Shown: positions 35,430 through 45,156 of the stretch, piece after piece
How positions within the stretch are numbered: the stretch's first letter is position 1
Layout of the letters: each line of letters begins with the position of its first letter
Assembly (NCBI GenBank): GCA_020638975.1
Contig: JACKHN010000022.1
Span: 46,703 to 110,702, forward strand
Reading direction: 5' to 3'
DNA: 64,000 nucleotides
From: Planctomycetaceae bacterium
Lineage (GTDB): Bacteria > Planctomycetota > Planctomycetia > Pirellulales > Pirellulaceae
Notes under the pieces: model-generated
The model's database searches: none
What the model was told of the DNA's origin: nothing
What the model saw: only the letters and a program-made list of their open reading frames with translations
Made by a program: the position numbers and the translations under genes

Positions 35430-36818
35430 ATGACGCAAACAACTTCTTATCCGCAGACCAGGCGCGTCACTCGACGCGATTGCTTGAAGACGGCGTCGGC
35501 TGGGTTTGGATGGCTGGCACTCGCGGGTTTGTGCCAACAAGAAACGCAAGCGAACCCGAGTCCGCTGGCCCCGAAACTGCCGCATTTCGCGCCACGAGCC
35601 AACCGCGTAATCTTCCTCTGCATGCGAGGCGGTCCTTCGCAGATGGAGAGCTTTGATTTTAAGCCTCGCCTTAACGCCGACAACCTGAAGCCCGGTCGCA
35701 ATACCAACTGCAAGCTGTTCGGCTCGCAATGGGACTTCGCTCAGCATGGCGACAGTGGCACGTGGGTCTCCGAGTTGTTCCCTCATCTTGCCACTCAGGC
35801 AGATCGGCTGTGCGTGATCAACAGCATGCACACTGACAACAACAACCATCCACAAGCACTCGAACAAATGCACACGGGCAGTTTTCAGTTCGTGCGACCG
35901 AGCATCGGCTCATGGGTGCTGTATGGATTGGGAACGGAGAATAACAATCTGCCCGGATTCATCTCGTTGAACCCGCTCAAGGCGTTGGGCGGCAGTCGCT
36001 ACTATGCGAGTGCCTTTCTGCCGGCATCGTACCAAGCGACTTCGATTGGCGAGTCGGGAAAGAATATCAAGGCTGCGACGATTGAAAATCTGACGAACCC
36101 TCGGCTCACCGCAACCGGACAGCGCCAACATCTGGATCTGCTCCAATCGATGAACCGACGCTTCGCCGACGAACAACCTGGCGACACGCGGCTGGAAGGG
36201 ATGATCGAGTCCTTTGAGCTGGCGTTTCGCATGCAGAGCGAACTGCCCGGTGTGATGGACCTTGCGGGTGAGACCAAGGAGACGCTGGAATCCTACGGTA
36301 TTGGCACGGGGCCGACAGACAACTTCGGTCGCCAGTGTCTGCTCGCGAGGCGTTTTGCGGAAGCTGGAGTGCGGTTCATCGAGATCACCGACGAAGACTG
36401 GGACCACCACGGTTTCGTATCGCGGTTGATGCCACAAGCAGCTCAACGCGTCGACCAGCCAGCTGCGGCACTCATCAAGGATCTCCACGCTCGCGGCATG
36501 CTAGAGGACACACTGATCGTGTGGGGTGGCGAGTTTGGCCGCACGCCGGACGATCCGACGCAAGACGGTCGCGGCCATAATCACAAGGGCTATACGATGT
36601 GGCTGGCCGGTGGCGGCGTGAAGGGCGGACTGACATGGGGGCAAACGGACGAGCACGGCTACGAGGCGGTCGTCGACAAGGTGCATTTGCACGACCTCCA
36701 CGCCACTATCCTGTATGCCCTGGGTCTAGACCACGAGCGTCTCACTTATCGCTACGCCGGTCGTGACTTCCGCCTGACCGACGTGCATGGCAAAGTCGTC
36801 GGCGGACTGTTCGCATAG
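35430..36818 (+). CDS. DUF1501 protein with Tat signal
   Basis: This 462-residue protein has a twin-arginine signal near the N-terminus (TRRDCLKTASAGFGWLALAG) and then a sulfatase/phosphatase-like fold. Landmarks are NRVIFLCMRGGPSQMESFDF, RLCVINSMHTDNNNHPQALE, EITDEDWDHHGFVSRLMPQA, LIVWGGEFGRTPDDPTQDGR and GHNHKGYTMWLAGGGVKGGL. Metal-binding Asp/His residues look conserved. Function is unknown. It follows the DUF1549/DUF1553 gene at 61 bp and is almost certainly co-transcribed with it. Confidence 0.95.
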   Translation: MTQTTSYPQTRRVTRRDCLKTASAGFGWLALAGLCQQETQANPSPLAPKLPHFAPRANRVIFLCMRGGPSQMESFDFKPRLNADNLKPGRNTNCKLFGSQWDFAQHGDSGTWVSELFPHLATQADRLCVINSMHTDNNNHPQALEQMHTGSFQFVRPSIGSWVLYGLGTENNNLPGFISLNPLKALGGSRYYASAFLPASYQATSIGESGKNIKAATIENLTNPRLTATGQRQHLDLLQSMNRRFADEQPGDTRLEGMIESFELAFRMQSELPGVMDLAGETKETLESYGIGTGPTDNFGRQCLLARRFAEAGVRFIEITDEDWDHHGFVSRLMPQAAQRVDQPAAALIKDLHARGMLEDTLIVWGGEFGRTPDDPTQDGRGHNHKGYTMWLAGGGVKGGLTWGQTDEHGYEAVVDKVHLHDLHATILYALGLDHERLTYRYAGRDFRLTDVHGKVVGGLFA

Positions 36819-36852
36819 GACTGAGCGAGAGTGAGTTGTCATATTCGTCGAG

Positions 36853-36885
36853 GGCGGGTCTCTCAGCCCGTCCGTCACATGACGG
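36853..36885. repeat. Two small hairpins after the DUF1501 gene
   Basis: GGGCGGG and CCCGTCC form one imperfect hairpin (36853-36873), and CCGTC-ACAT-GACGG forms a second (36872-36885). They lie 35-70 bp after the DUF1501 stop, with no T tract. They are probably intergenic repeats rather than a classical terminator. The rest of the 170-bp gap shows nothing I can name. Confidence 0.4.
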
Positions 36886-36988
36886 TCGGCACACTGACAG
36901 CGGTACTCACAGCATCCGCGATCAGCACAAGCGATCCACGCGTGAACGGCCATCAGCGTGCCACGCTAGACGCACCAGCAGAACACTT

Positions 36989-37981
36989 CTATGTTTTCCG
37001 ACAGGCCAAGTAGAGACTTGCCTGCGAATCTTCTCTTGCAATCTCCATCGCAGAACTTGAGCCGATTGATCGCTCGCCGAGATCTTGCATCGCCTCCTCG
37101 TCGCGATAGATCAGATACCAGTTCCCGATCCATTCCATGTACGATTGGCTGGGGTTCGATGGTGCGAAGTTAAAGACGATTACTTCTCCTTGTTCTGCGA
37201 GCCCGTTCCAGAAGTATTGCAGCATCGCCGTGGCAGCTGCATCGTCAAGGTAATCAAACATTCCGGTGCAGGCGATGAAATCGGATTGTTCCAACAGCGT
37301 CGTGGCTCGCTTTAACTGTGGGAGCCGAAACAAATTCTCCCGATGAGAGTGGACTTGGTCGGCAGCGACGACCCTCGCGAGACGTTGCTCGGCATGCACA
37401 AGCGCATCGGGGTCGAGATCCATGAGGGTGACTTCGAGCCGCTTCCGCTCGTCAAACGAAAGTGCGGAACAAGCAAGCTCTACGTCGATCGCTGGGCCCG
37501 ATCCGATACTGCACACGCGAATCTTGTCTTTCTTCGATGTGCGAATCGTTTGCGCAATTCGATCGGCAACCAGTTGCGTCCTGGCACGCACGGCTTCAGG
37601 AGCAGCTTGCTCCTGAAAGAAGTGATCGAACGCTCGCCCGAGCGGATCGGAACTCAAAGTTCGCTGAACGATCTTGTCGAGCATCTCGAAATCGCCGGCA
37701 TAACCTCGCGGCTTTTGACGCGCATGATTCTGCAACCAACCAACGGACAGCGTTTCGCCCGCCACTTTCCACAAAGCTCGCGACGGGACGCGGTTGTCTT
37801 CGCCCCAACAATTCGTCAATGCCAAGTCATCCAGGCAGGCATTCATGATCCGAGACATCTCGAAATCAGCCCGCTCTTGATTCGCCCATCCACCGGTCGT
37901 CACACCCGCAAATCGCAGGTCCTCGATCAATTTCTCGCCGGCGCGCCGAGCGTGTTCACGTAATTCATTCAAGCGATTCAT
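36989..37981 (-). CDS. Class I SAM methyltransferase, PhcB-like
   Basis: This 330-residue protein has SAM motif I VCSIGSGPAIDVELACS near residue 155 and an acidic motif II (VTLMDLDPDALVHAEQRL). An N-terminal helical region carries ARQKPRGYAGDFEMLDKIV. That PRGYAGD block is, from memory, typical of proteins annotated as 3-hydroxypalmitate methyl ester (PhcB-like) methyltransferases; the activity has not been shown here. The C-terminus contains FNFAPSNPSQSYMEWIGNWY. The ATG overlaps the stop of the upstream phosphodiesterase gene (ATGA), so the two are translationally coupled. Confidence 0.72.
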   Translation of the reverse strand: MNRLNELREHARRAGEKLIEDLRFAGVTTGGWANQERADFEMSRIMNACLDDLALTNCWGEDNRVPSRALWKVAGETLSVGWLQNHARQKPRGYAGDFEMLDKIVQRTLSSDPLGRAFDHFFQEQAAPEAVRARTQLVADRIAQTIRTSKKDKIRVCSIGSGPAIDVELACSALSFDERKRLEVTLMDLDPDALVHAEQRLARVVAADQVHSHRENLFRLPQLKRATTLLEQSDFIACTGMFDYLDDAAATAMLQYFWNGLAEQGEVIVFNFAPSNPSQSYMEWIGNWYLIYRDEEAMQDLGERSIGSSSAMEIAREDSQASLYLACRKT

Positions 37982-39294
37982 GAGAACATCGAGAGTACGA
38001 TCTCGCAGATGTCAGTGTCGAGAACGGTGTTGCCAAGTCGCCCTGGTTCGGAACACAGTACAACCCCCTGTTGCTCGGGCGTGGTTACTGGAGCCCCATG
38101 AGAACCCTTTACCAACGTGGCGTCGAGCGGAATGCTCTTCGTCGCCATATCGAAGTGCAACTCGACGGGGTCGTAACCGGGCTTGCGATGGATATCGACC
38201 GTTCGAGCAAAGCCAGGAGCTCGCGCGTCGTCCAACCACCAATAGTAGGCCTGCCAACTGTTGGGTGGTGAGATTAAAATCACTTCGCCCGCTCGCTCGT
38301 GACCGATGTGGTATTTATCGCGCGCTGCTCCGACGAGAACCTCTGCGATTCCATCTCTACTGTCAAACAAGCGGCTTACTTGAGCCACCACTTCAGGATT
38401 GGCATCCTTGACGAACACATGCGAGAACTGGTGATCGACCAAAGCCCAAGCTGCGCTGTTCTCGTAGTCGAGGTGTTCCCCGTCTTCCTCGATTCGCACT
38501 TTCAAAAGGCCGGCTTCGCGGAGTACCCGGTTCGGATAGGTAACGTGGTCGACAGGCGTGATGACATACTCGCTGGCAACCAGCCATACCGGCTGGGTTC
38601 CGCAAGCTTCAGTCATTCCCTCCACCAACTTGCCGATCACTTCATCGAGTTCGCCGACGGCTCGGAGAGCGGTTTCGCTGTCCGGGCCCGACTTCTGCGC
38701 GGCGTAATCCAAGTGAGGCAGATAGAGGTAGAAAAAGTTCGGCTTAAAATGTTTGGCGGCAGTTACCGCAGAATCGGCGATCCAAGCCGTTGACTGGATA
38801 TTCGCCAAGGGTCCCCAAAAGTGCTTTAGCGGGAAATGTCCGTGTGCATCTCGCAGTTCGCCGTACAACTCGATGGGCTTGGTATAACACCAGAGCGATT
38901 CAGAACCGTCAGGGTTGTGAATCGGTTTGGGCATGCAGATATAATCGGCACCACACCCTTTGCTCAGCATCGGGAACCAGACGGCCGAAGTAATTTCCGG
39001 ATCGCGTTCATGAAGCAAGTCCCAGATCTGTGGAGCCGTAATCTTATCGTTCCACGCCGTCCACATTTCCACTTCGCGTGACTCGCGCCAATAGAAACCA
39101 TTGCCAATCACGCCATGTTCATTCGGTGTTTTGCCCGTCAGCATATTGGCCTGAGTCGGCCACGTCACACAGGGAAAACTCGGCGTGAGCTGCGAGCGGT
39201 TTCCATTCGCCATTAGACTCGAGAGCCTAGGCATTTGCTCCAAGTCCTGTGCTCGAAGACCTGGAACCGACAAGAAGACGACGTGTTGATGCAT
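37978..39294 (-). CDS. Type I phosphodiesterase / nucleotide pyrophosphatase family protein
   Basis: This 438-residue alkaline-phosphatase-superfamily protein has the N-terminal metal site HVVFLSVPGLRAQDLEQMP and the nucleophile block PCVTWPTQANMLTGKTPNEH, with T44 the likely nucleophile by comparison with the NPP motif. Further metal ligands lie in YLPHLDYAAQKSGPDS, ASEYVITPVDHV and VKGSHGAP. There is no signal peptide, so it may act in the cytosol, which is unusual for the family. It overlaps the downstream methyltransferase by 4 bp (ATGA). The two probably act on a common lipid or nucleotide-linked substrate (inference). Confidence 0.8.
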   Translation of the reverse strand: MHQHVVFLSVPGLRAQDLEQMPRLSSLMANGNRSQLTPSFPCVTWPTQANMLTGKTPNEHGVIGNGFYWRESREVEMWTAWNDKITAPQIWDLLHERDPEITSAVWFPMLSKGCGADYICMPKPIHNPDGSESLWCYTKPIELYGELRDAHGHFPLKHFWGPLANIQSTAWIADSAVTAAKHFKPNFFYLYLPHLDYAAQKSGPDSETALRAVGELDEVIGKLVEGMTEACGTQPVWLVASEYVITPVDHVTYPNRVLREAGLLKVRIEEDGEHLDYENSAAWALVDHQFSHVFVKDANPEVVAQVSRLFDSRDGIAEVLVGAARDKYHIGHERAGEVILISPPNSWQAYYWWLDDARAPGFARTVDIHRKPGYDPVELHFDMATKSIPLDATLVKGSHGAPVTTPEQQGVVLCSEPGRLGNTVLDTDICEIVLSMFS

Positions 39295-39347
39295 AACAAA
39301 CCTGAGAATTGGAGGGCGAAGAGGTGCAGTTCGCGACCATCTCCAAA

Positions 39348-41372
39348 CTATCGTGGCGGCGCGAGCGTGACGGTCACCGCTTGCTCTTTGCCATCGCGGA
39401 GTATGATCACCGGAACTTTGTCCCCTGCCTTGTACTTTCGGAGCGCTCCGTCGATGTCTTCGAGACCGGCAATCTTGCTATCACCGAATTTGACGATCAC
39501 GTCACCCGCTTTGATACCGGCGCGATCCGCAGGACTGTCTTTGGCTGCGCCCATCAACGCATAGCCCTCGACTTCGCGACCAAAGTCGGGAATTGTGCCA
39601 AGGTAAGGACGATCACCGCTGACTTCGTGCTTCTTTTGTTTGACTTCCACGTATTCGGGTCGTGCTTCGGCGGTTGCAAGTTGGTCGACAACGTCGGTCA
39701 CCATCGCCGTAATGCGTCGCATTCCTTCAACGTTGATTTTTTCGATGTCGTCGCTGGGCCGATGATAATCGTTGTGTGTGCCGGTGAAGAAGTGGAACAC
39801 AGGAATCTGCTTGCCGTAGAACGAGGCGTGATCGCTGGGTCCGTAGCCACCCGGATCCTTCTTAATATCGAATTCGTATCGCTTATTCGTTTCGTCGATC
39901 AACGCTTCGAACGACGTTGCCGTGCCTGTGCCGCTGATGATCAGCTTGTTGTCTTTCAGGCGTCCGACCATGTCCATATTCACCATCGCCACGGTCTTCT
40001 CAAGGGGAAGCGCCGGGTTGCTGACATAGTAGGAACTACCAAGCAGCCCGCGTTCTTCGCCGGAGAACGCCATAAAGACGATTCGACGACGTGGCTTAAT
40101 GTCCTGTGCAACGATCTGTCGCGCCACTTCCAGTAGCGCCGCCGTCCCAGACGCATTGTCGTCGGCACCGTTATGAATCGCTTTCGTCCAAGGCGCCAAC
40201 GAACCTGGGCCACCATCGCCGAGATGATCATAGTGGGCTCCGACAATAACCGTTTCGTTAGCGAGAGCACCTTCGCCATCGAGCACGCCAGCGACGTTCT
40301 TGATAGTTGCCTTTTTGAAATCGACATTCGATTCACAGTTGACCTTCCAACCCTTTAAGATCTGGCTGTGCGGTGTTGGGCCTTCGTCAATCGCGGCTTC
40401 CAGTGCCGTGAGGTCTTTTCCTAACGACGCCTTAATTACACGATCCACTGCCGCGCGACTGGCAAAGAAGACAGGCAGCTTGCGATGTGTGCTCTCCGTC
40501 CCTGCGCCATCCAAGGCCAAGAGTTCGTCATGATCGCCCTTCAGTTTCTCGTCGAGTGTGTGAAGCTGCGCGACCAGTTTGCTGATGTCAGCTTGATGCG
40601 TCGCCGTCTCTTCTTCTGTCGGATCTTTCTTCGCCTGGAACTCGTTACGCAACTTAACCAGTTGATCCACCGATTCGTTCCACTGCTTTAGCGAGGTCTC
40701 CGCTGACTGTGTAAGTCCGAAGTGATCGTTCACCAAGATAACCGCTGCAGCGCCGTGCGAGTACGCGTTCGACACCTTGGTCGCGAAGTGCGCGTGTCGC
40801 GACGAAGCCGTCCCATCGAAGGCACTGTGCGGATTGTCTTGATCGGGCTCCTTGCGAAGGATCAACACGACCTTACCCTCGACGTCGACGCCCGCGTAGT
40901 CATCGTATTCGGCGTCTGGTGCGGTAATGCCGTAACCGACGAAGATGACCGGTGCATCGACCTTACCGGTCCCGCCAATTGCCAGCGTGCTAAGATCTTC
41001 TCCCAACTTCAGTTCGACTCGCTGTGCAACATCGGCATTCTCACTGCCTGGGCCGATGAAGGTGAGATAATTGTTCGCTGCTGGGCCGAGTTCCGCTTTC
41101 ACGGTGATCTCGAACGACTGAAATGGGCTCCCATCGAACAAATCCGTCCGCAACCCGGCGTTCGAAAATTCGGTCGCGATGTATTCAGCCGCTTGGTCAA
41201 GCTCTGGGGTGCCAACACCGCGCCCACCCAAATCATCGCTCGCCAAATACTTCACGGACCCTGTCAGCCGCGACTCGCTAGCGGCGGAATCCTCGCCCCG
41301 AACCTGAGTCGCAAAGACGAAGGTGAGCAAAGCCGTTGAGAAAGTGAGCGAGTTAAGTAATTGGCGTAGCAT
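39348..41372 (-). CDS. Secreted M28 aminopeptidase with PDZ domain
   Basis: This 674-residue protein starts MLRQLLNSLTFSTALLTFVF (AAGGA upstream), giving a signal peptide. A PA-type region (about 90-320, interrupted by a charged helix) precedes the M28 core. The core has the zinc ligands in VGAHYDHLGDGG, NGADDNASGTAALLEVARQ and MAFSGEERGLLGSSYY. A C-terminal PDZ domain closes it (GIKAGDVIVKFGDSKIAGLE). It should trim peptides in the cell envelope. It is divergent from the receiver/kinase pair downstream, with 264 bp between them. Confidence 0.92.
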   Translation of the reverse strand: MLRQLLNSLTFSTALLTFVFATQVRGEDSAASESRLTGSVKYLASDDLGGRGVGTPELDQAAEYIATEFSNAGLRTDLFDGSPFQSFEITVKAELGPAANNYLTFIGPGSENADVAQRVELKLGEDLSTLAIGGTGKVDAPVIFVGYGITAPDAEYDDYAGVDVEGKVVLILRKEPDQDNPHSAFDGTASSRHAHFATKVSNAYSHGAAAVILVNDHFGLTQSAETSLKQWNESVDQLVKLRNEFQAKKDPTEEETATHQADISKLVAQLHTLDEKLKGDHDELLALDGAGTESTHRKLPVFFASRAAVDRVIKASLGKDLTALEAAIDEGPTPHSQILKGWKVNCESNVDFKKATIKNVAGVLDGEGALANETVIVGAHYDHLGDGGPGSLAPWTKAIHNGADDNASGTAALLEVARQIVAQDIKPRRRIVFMAFSGEERGLLGSSYYVSNPALPLEKTVAMVNMDMVGRLKDNKLIISGTGTATSFEALIDETNKRYEFDIKKDPGGYGPSDHASFYGKQIPVFHFFTGTHNDYHRPSDDIEKINVEGMRRITAMVTDVVDQLATAEARPEYVEVKQKKHEVSGDRPYLGTIPDFGREVEGYALMGAAKDSPADRAGIKAGDVIVKFGDSKIAGLEDIDGALRKYKAGDKVPVIILRDGKEQAVTVTLAPPR

Positions 41373-41495
41373 GATGTCCTTTTTCCTTGGAGAGGGCGAT
41401 GTGCGGTGTGCAGCAGAGATTTTTTTCTGTCGCGGACGGCTCGTCAAGTCATATCTCGTTTGGTTCAAGTAAGTTAATGCTACTCGAATTCGGTT

Positions 41496-41524
41496 TTGAC
41501 AGGAACGAGGCTCGACGATATCCT
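41496..41524 (+). promoter_or_regulatory. Candidate sigma-70-type promoter of the receiver-kinase unit
   Basis: A perfect TTGACA (41496-41501), a 17-bp spacer and TATCCT (41519-41524) are 113 bp upstream of the TTG start of the receiver gene. The distance allows a leader of about 105 bases. Confidence 0.5.
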
Positions 41525-41636
41525 CTCAACCCACGTGACCAGGACAAAACCCGGTCGCCAGGCCAATCAGGATGAGAGGCCGCATCCCACCAGAGTTTCC
41601 CACCGCACTGTCATCACTGCACACGGAGGTGCTAGG

Positions 41637-42047
41637 TTGACTTCAACGGCACCGGAACATCGTTCCGCCAGCGTTCTCATCGTAGATCGATCCGAGGAAA
41701 CTCGTGACGTTTTGCGGACGATCCTCGAAACTCGGGGGGTGAGTATTCTCGAAGCAAAACAAGGGGCCGAAGGCCTCGAATTGCTCCGAGAACAGCATCC
41801 TCGCGTCGTCGTGCTTGATCTGGAGGTCGACGAGACCGATTCCGGGGAACTGCAAGGCGCGTACGAAGACGAATCCCGCCGCGATGGGACATCGTTGGTG
41901 ATGTTGGGCAAGGTAAGCGGGTCGAATCGATCACGCGACGCCAACAATCCGTCGGAGCCTCGACACATCATTGAAAAACCCTACCATTACGGGCCGTTGA
42001 TCCGTACAATCGAGCAGTTGCTTCGGCAACACGAAGCTGCCGCGTAG
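41637..42047 (+). CDS. Single-domain receiver protein with a reduced active site
   Basis: The chosen start is TTG 41637, because CGGAGGTGCTAG precedes it by a normal distance; this gives 136 residues. The fold is a CheY-like receiver: LIVDRSEETRDVLRTILETR, then VVVLDLEVDE with the phospho-acceptor Asp, and IIEKPYHYGPLIRTIEQLL. One of the usual two acidic-pocket residues is replaced (VDR instead of VDD), and the conserved Thr position after strand 4 is Gly. It could be an adaptor or a weak phospho-sink. It lies 139 bp before the histidine kinase and probably partners it. Confidence 0.78.
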   Translation: MTSTAPEHRSASVLIVDRSEETRDVLRTILETRGVSILEAKQGAEGLELLREQHPRVVVLDLEVDETDSGELQGAYEDESRRDGTSLVMLGKVSGSNRSRDANNPSEPRHIIEKPYHYGPLIRTIEQLLRQHEAAA

Positions 42048-42185
42048 CCGACATCCATGTTGGGGCGAGTATCGTTCTGGCATCTGGCTTGGTCTGCGTG
42101 ACCGCTCGAATCGCGATCATTTTCAGGCGGCTGAATTCCTTCAGCCGCTTGGTTACTCCCAGGCTCATGCTGCCGGACGGGTCAG

Positions 42186-43892
42186 ATGGCTTCGCTGTTT
42201 GTAATCCAAGGAAGCGATCAGGGTCGGCGATACGATCTTGACGACGATGCCATATCGCTTGGCCGCGATAACGACAATAGCATCCAGCTTCACGACAACG
42301 AAGTCTCGCGCCACCATGCCGAAGTGCGCAGCGACGAAGAGGGCTTTCTCCTCGTCGATCTGAACAGCTCAAACGGCAGTTTCGTCAACGGAAATCAGAT
42401 CACCGAGCAGTTGCTTGTCAACGGCGACCGGGTTCAATTGGGTCGAACGTTGATGATTTTCACGGGCAGTGATGATTCATCGTCGCTGAGCTTAGCGGAC
42501 GAAGTTGACATTGTCGGTCAATCGGCAAGCGCAGCCGGTTCGCGAATCATACATTCGATGAGCCACGAAGAGGGCAGCCAGATCATTGAGAGTTTCAATG
42601 AATCCGAGAGCCCCTGGCTGGCACGAGCGCGCAGCAACCTGCAGATCATGTACCGCACAGCACTGGCGGTCAGCCACACGCTCGACATCGACCAATTGCT
42701 GCACCGCATCATGGAGTTGATCTTCGAATGGGTTGAAGCCGATCGCGGTTGTATCATGCTACTCGATCAACAAACCAACGACCTTGTCCCCAAAGTCAGT
42801 CGCAATCGCCGCCAAAGCGAAGCACGCGAAAAAGAACGCTTAGAAATCAGCCGCACGATTCTTGACTATGTGCTTGAGCAACGCGAAGGCGTGCTGACCA
42901 GTGATGCCAAGGACGATCAACGCTGGGATCCGGCTGCCAGTATCGTAAAGATGGGCATCCGCGAAGCGATCTGCGTGCCGATGCAAGGGCGATACGGCAT
43001 CGTCGGCGTGATCTACATCGATACTTACACCGCCCCAGGACGTTTCGTCCAACGGGCCGGGAACAAGTTTTCGGAAGAACACCTAAAGCTGATGGTCGCG
43101 ATCGCTCATCAGGCGGCGCTCGCGATTGAGGACACATCGTACTACTCGGCGATGGTGCAGGCCGAACGACTGGCTGCGATGGGGCAAACGATCGCCACGC
43201 TGTCGCATCATATTAAGAACATCTTGCAAGGCATTCGCGGCGGCAGCTACCTGATCGAAGAAGGATTGAAAAACGAAGACAACGATATCGTTCGCAAAGG
43301 CTGGTCGATCGTCGACAAGAACCAAGAAAAGATCTCCAACCTCGTGATGGACATGCTCACGTTCAGCAAGGATCGCGAGCCAGATCTTGTCCCATCCGAT
43401 GTGAACGAAGTCGTCACGGACGTGCTTGAGTTGATGGTCGTTCGCGCCAAAACAGTGGGTGTGGAACTCAAGAAGAACGCCGACGAAGCGATGCCCGAAT
43501 TGCTGTTTGACCCCGAGTTGATGCATCGTGCCATTCTGAACGTTGTCACGAACGCGATCGATGCCTGCGAAACTTCGGATCCCGGGCGAGTGGTCGTGTC
43601 GACCGAGCATTCCGCCGAGGACGGCAAGGTGCGAGTGATTGTCGAAGACAACGGAGGCGGGATCGAGGAAGCGGACCTCAAACGCATCTTCTCGGTCTTC
43701 GAGTCTCGCAAAGGCGCTCGCGGCACCGGCCTTGGCTTGCCGGTCAGCCAAAAGATCCTTCGCGAACACGGTGGCGACATCCTGGTCGAAAGCACACTCG
43801 GCACCGGCAGCCGGTTCATTCTTGAATTGCCGGCCATCATCCCCGACCCGTCGAACCATTCCGACACGTTGGCTGGATTCCGAATCGAATAG
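42186..43892 (+). CDS. FHA-GAF sensor histidine kinase
   Basis: This 568-residue soluble protein has an FHA domain (1-95; ISLGRDNDNSIQLHDNEVSR, HHAEV, NSSNGSFVNG), a GAF domain (about 155-320), a dimerisation and phospho-acceptor helix (ATLSHHIKNILQGI, H341) and an ATPase domain. The N box is ILNVVTNAIDACE; the G boxes are VEDNGGGIEEADLKRIF and GARGTGLGLPVSQKILREH. FHA reads phosphothreonine, so Ser/Thr-kinase signalling may feed this two-component pair. The 3' end overlaps the convergent membrane-protein gene by 56 bp. Confidence 0.93.
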   Translation: MASLFVIQGSDQGRRYDLDDDAISLGRDNDNSIQLHDNEVSRHHAEVRSDEEGFLLVDLNSSNGSFVNGNQITEQLLVNGDRVQLGRTLMIFTGSDDSSSLSLADEVDIVGQSASAAGSRIIHSMSHEEGSQIIESFNESESPWLARARSNLQIMYRTALAVSHTLDIDQLLHRIMELIFEWVEADRGCIMLLDQQTNDLVPKVSRNRRQSEAREKERLEISRTILDYVLEQREGVLTSDAKDDQRWDPAASIVKMGIREAICVPMQGRYGIVGVIYIDTYTAPGRFVQRAGNKFSEEHLKLMVAIAHQAALAIEDTSYYSAMVQAERLAAMGQTIATLSHHIKNILQGIRGGSYLIEEGLKNEDNDIVRKGWSIVDKNQEKISNLVMDMLTFSKDREPDLVPSDVNEVVTDVLELMVVRAKTVGVELKKNADEAMPELLFDPELMHRAILNVVTNAIDACETSDPGRVVVSTEHSAEDGKVRVIVEDNGGGIEEADLKRIFSVFESRKGARGTGLGLPVSQKILREHGGDILVESTLGTGSRFILELPAIIPDPSNHSDTLAGFRIE

Positions 43893-45156
43893 GCGACCGA
43901 TGCGACTGTTCGCCGCCGGAGCGATCCAAGAACGTTGACCAACGTCGCCGAGCATTGACGTTGATCAGGAACGGTTCTCGCGCGGTCTTGAGTTGCTCAT
44001 CACCGACATAGGTCGTTTCGTCTCGTTCACCAGTCCACCGATCACTGGCAGACTGCTGCGTAACGTGAATTGCGAGACCAAGATCAAATTGCTCGGCGAG
44101 CGCCAGTGCGATACCGAGTTGAAAGCGGTCTTCAGGATAGATAGGAACGGCCAGTGACTCCAAAGACCAACGGTCGACATACAACTGTCGCCAGTCATTC
44201 TCATCGTTTCCAGGTCCTAGCTGCCGCTGGATGTTCTGCGGCAACCGATCCAGCACGGAATCATGGATTGCAACTTGAACGCGACTACTACGCGGCGAAT
44301 AGAGTTCCCAGGCAGCCCAGTGATCGCAATAGCCCAACGATTCGCTGATCGGAAATGCAATCACAACGCCTGTTACGCAACAGCATAAATACTCTGCCGC
44401 GCGCCAACTCGTGTCGTCGGTGGCGGGCACTTCGATGGCTTTGTGTTCCGCAAACAGCAGCCAAGCTTGTGCCATGAAGTACAGATTCCACACCAACACG
44501 CCGGGCTGATGAGCAAGGCCCCAGGGGCCAAGGATGAGCAGCAACAGCAGGTGCAAACCGATTGCGGCAAAGACGGCGACGCGTCTGGTTTGTGAAACGA
44601 GCAAGCCGATTCCAACAACCAGTTCGCCGAGTGGAAACAATGCGGCGATCCAAGCTTGCGAGTTGGCCGACCAGTCGTGTGATGCTAGACCGACGAAGCC
44701 TGTGAGTGTCGAGAGGAATTGCGGGCCGAGCGAGTGCAGAAACTGATAGTCGAATTTGCTGATGGCAGAGTAGACGTAAATGCTCACCACGATCCATCGC
44801 ATCAGCCGGGTCGCGAGCCGTTCGCGACAGTTAGCCATGATCGTTGCGAACAGAACGAACTGGTAAGCCCACGGCTGAAAGCGATGTTGATCTAGCAGTA
44901 TCAACACGACCGTTGCGGTCGCGAACAGCATCATCGCGAGCCGCCAAACAGGTTCCTTATTTGAAACGCCGGACACAAGCAGCGACGTCGCCGCAACCGC
45001 AACCGCGAGCCAATCCACATAGCCCGGCAATTGCGTCAAAACCGCAAAGAACGGGATCTGCGGCATGACCGTTTGCGGCGTCCACAACCGCCAAGTCACA
45101 AGGAACAGCAGCAGGCCGAAGCTCGCCCAAACGCGACGATATCGGATCGACTGCAT
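43837..45156 (-). CDS. Membrane protein, HTTM/DoxX-like, unknown function
   Basis: This 439-residue protein has about eight membrane helices in the first 270 residues (VWASFGLLLFLVTWRLW, LAVAVAATSLLVSG, AVFAAIGLHLLLLLILGPWG, AWLLFAEHKAI). A soluble C-terminal part of about 170 residues follows. The membrane part resembles DoxX/MauE/HTTM-type proteins. The last 18 codons are antisense to the end of the kinase gene and give a low-complexity tail. It overlaps the stop of the upstream ThuA-DUF1080 gene by one base (TAATG), so translation should be coupled. Confidence 0.7.
   Translation of the reverse strand: MQSIRYRRVWASFGLLLFLVTWRLWTPQTVMPQIPFFAVLTQLPGYVDWLAVAVAATSLLVSGVSNKEPVWRLAMMLFATATVVLILLDQHRFQPWAYQFVLFATIMANCRERLATRLMRWIVVSIYVYSAISKFDYQFLHSLGPQFLSTLTGFVGLASHDWSANSQAWIAALFPLGELVVGIGLLVSQTRRVAVFAAIGLHLLLLLILGPWGLAHQPGVLVWNLYFMAQAWLLFAEHKAIEVPATDDTSWRAAEYLCCCVTGVVIAFPISESLGYCDHWAAWELYSPRSSRVQVAIHDSVLDRLPQNIQRQLGPGNDENDWRQLYVDRWSLESLAVPIYPEDRFQLGIALALAEQFDLGLAIHVTQQSASDRWTGERDETTYVGDEQLKTAREPFLINVNARRRWSTFLDRSGGEQSHRSPIRFGIQPTCRNGSTGRG

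Noticed and set aside
37978..39294. Phosphodiesterase as an EboF-like member of an eustigmatophyte-bacterial-operon cluster
   Set aside because: None of the other ebo genes (UbiA-like, dehydroquinate-synthase-like, TIM-barrel) is nearby.
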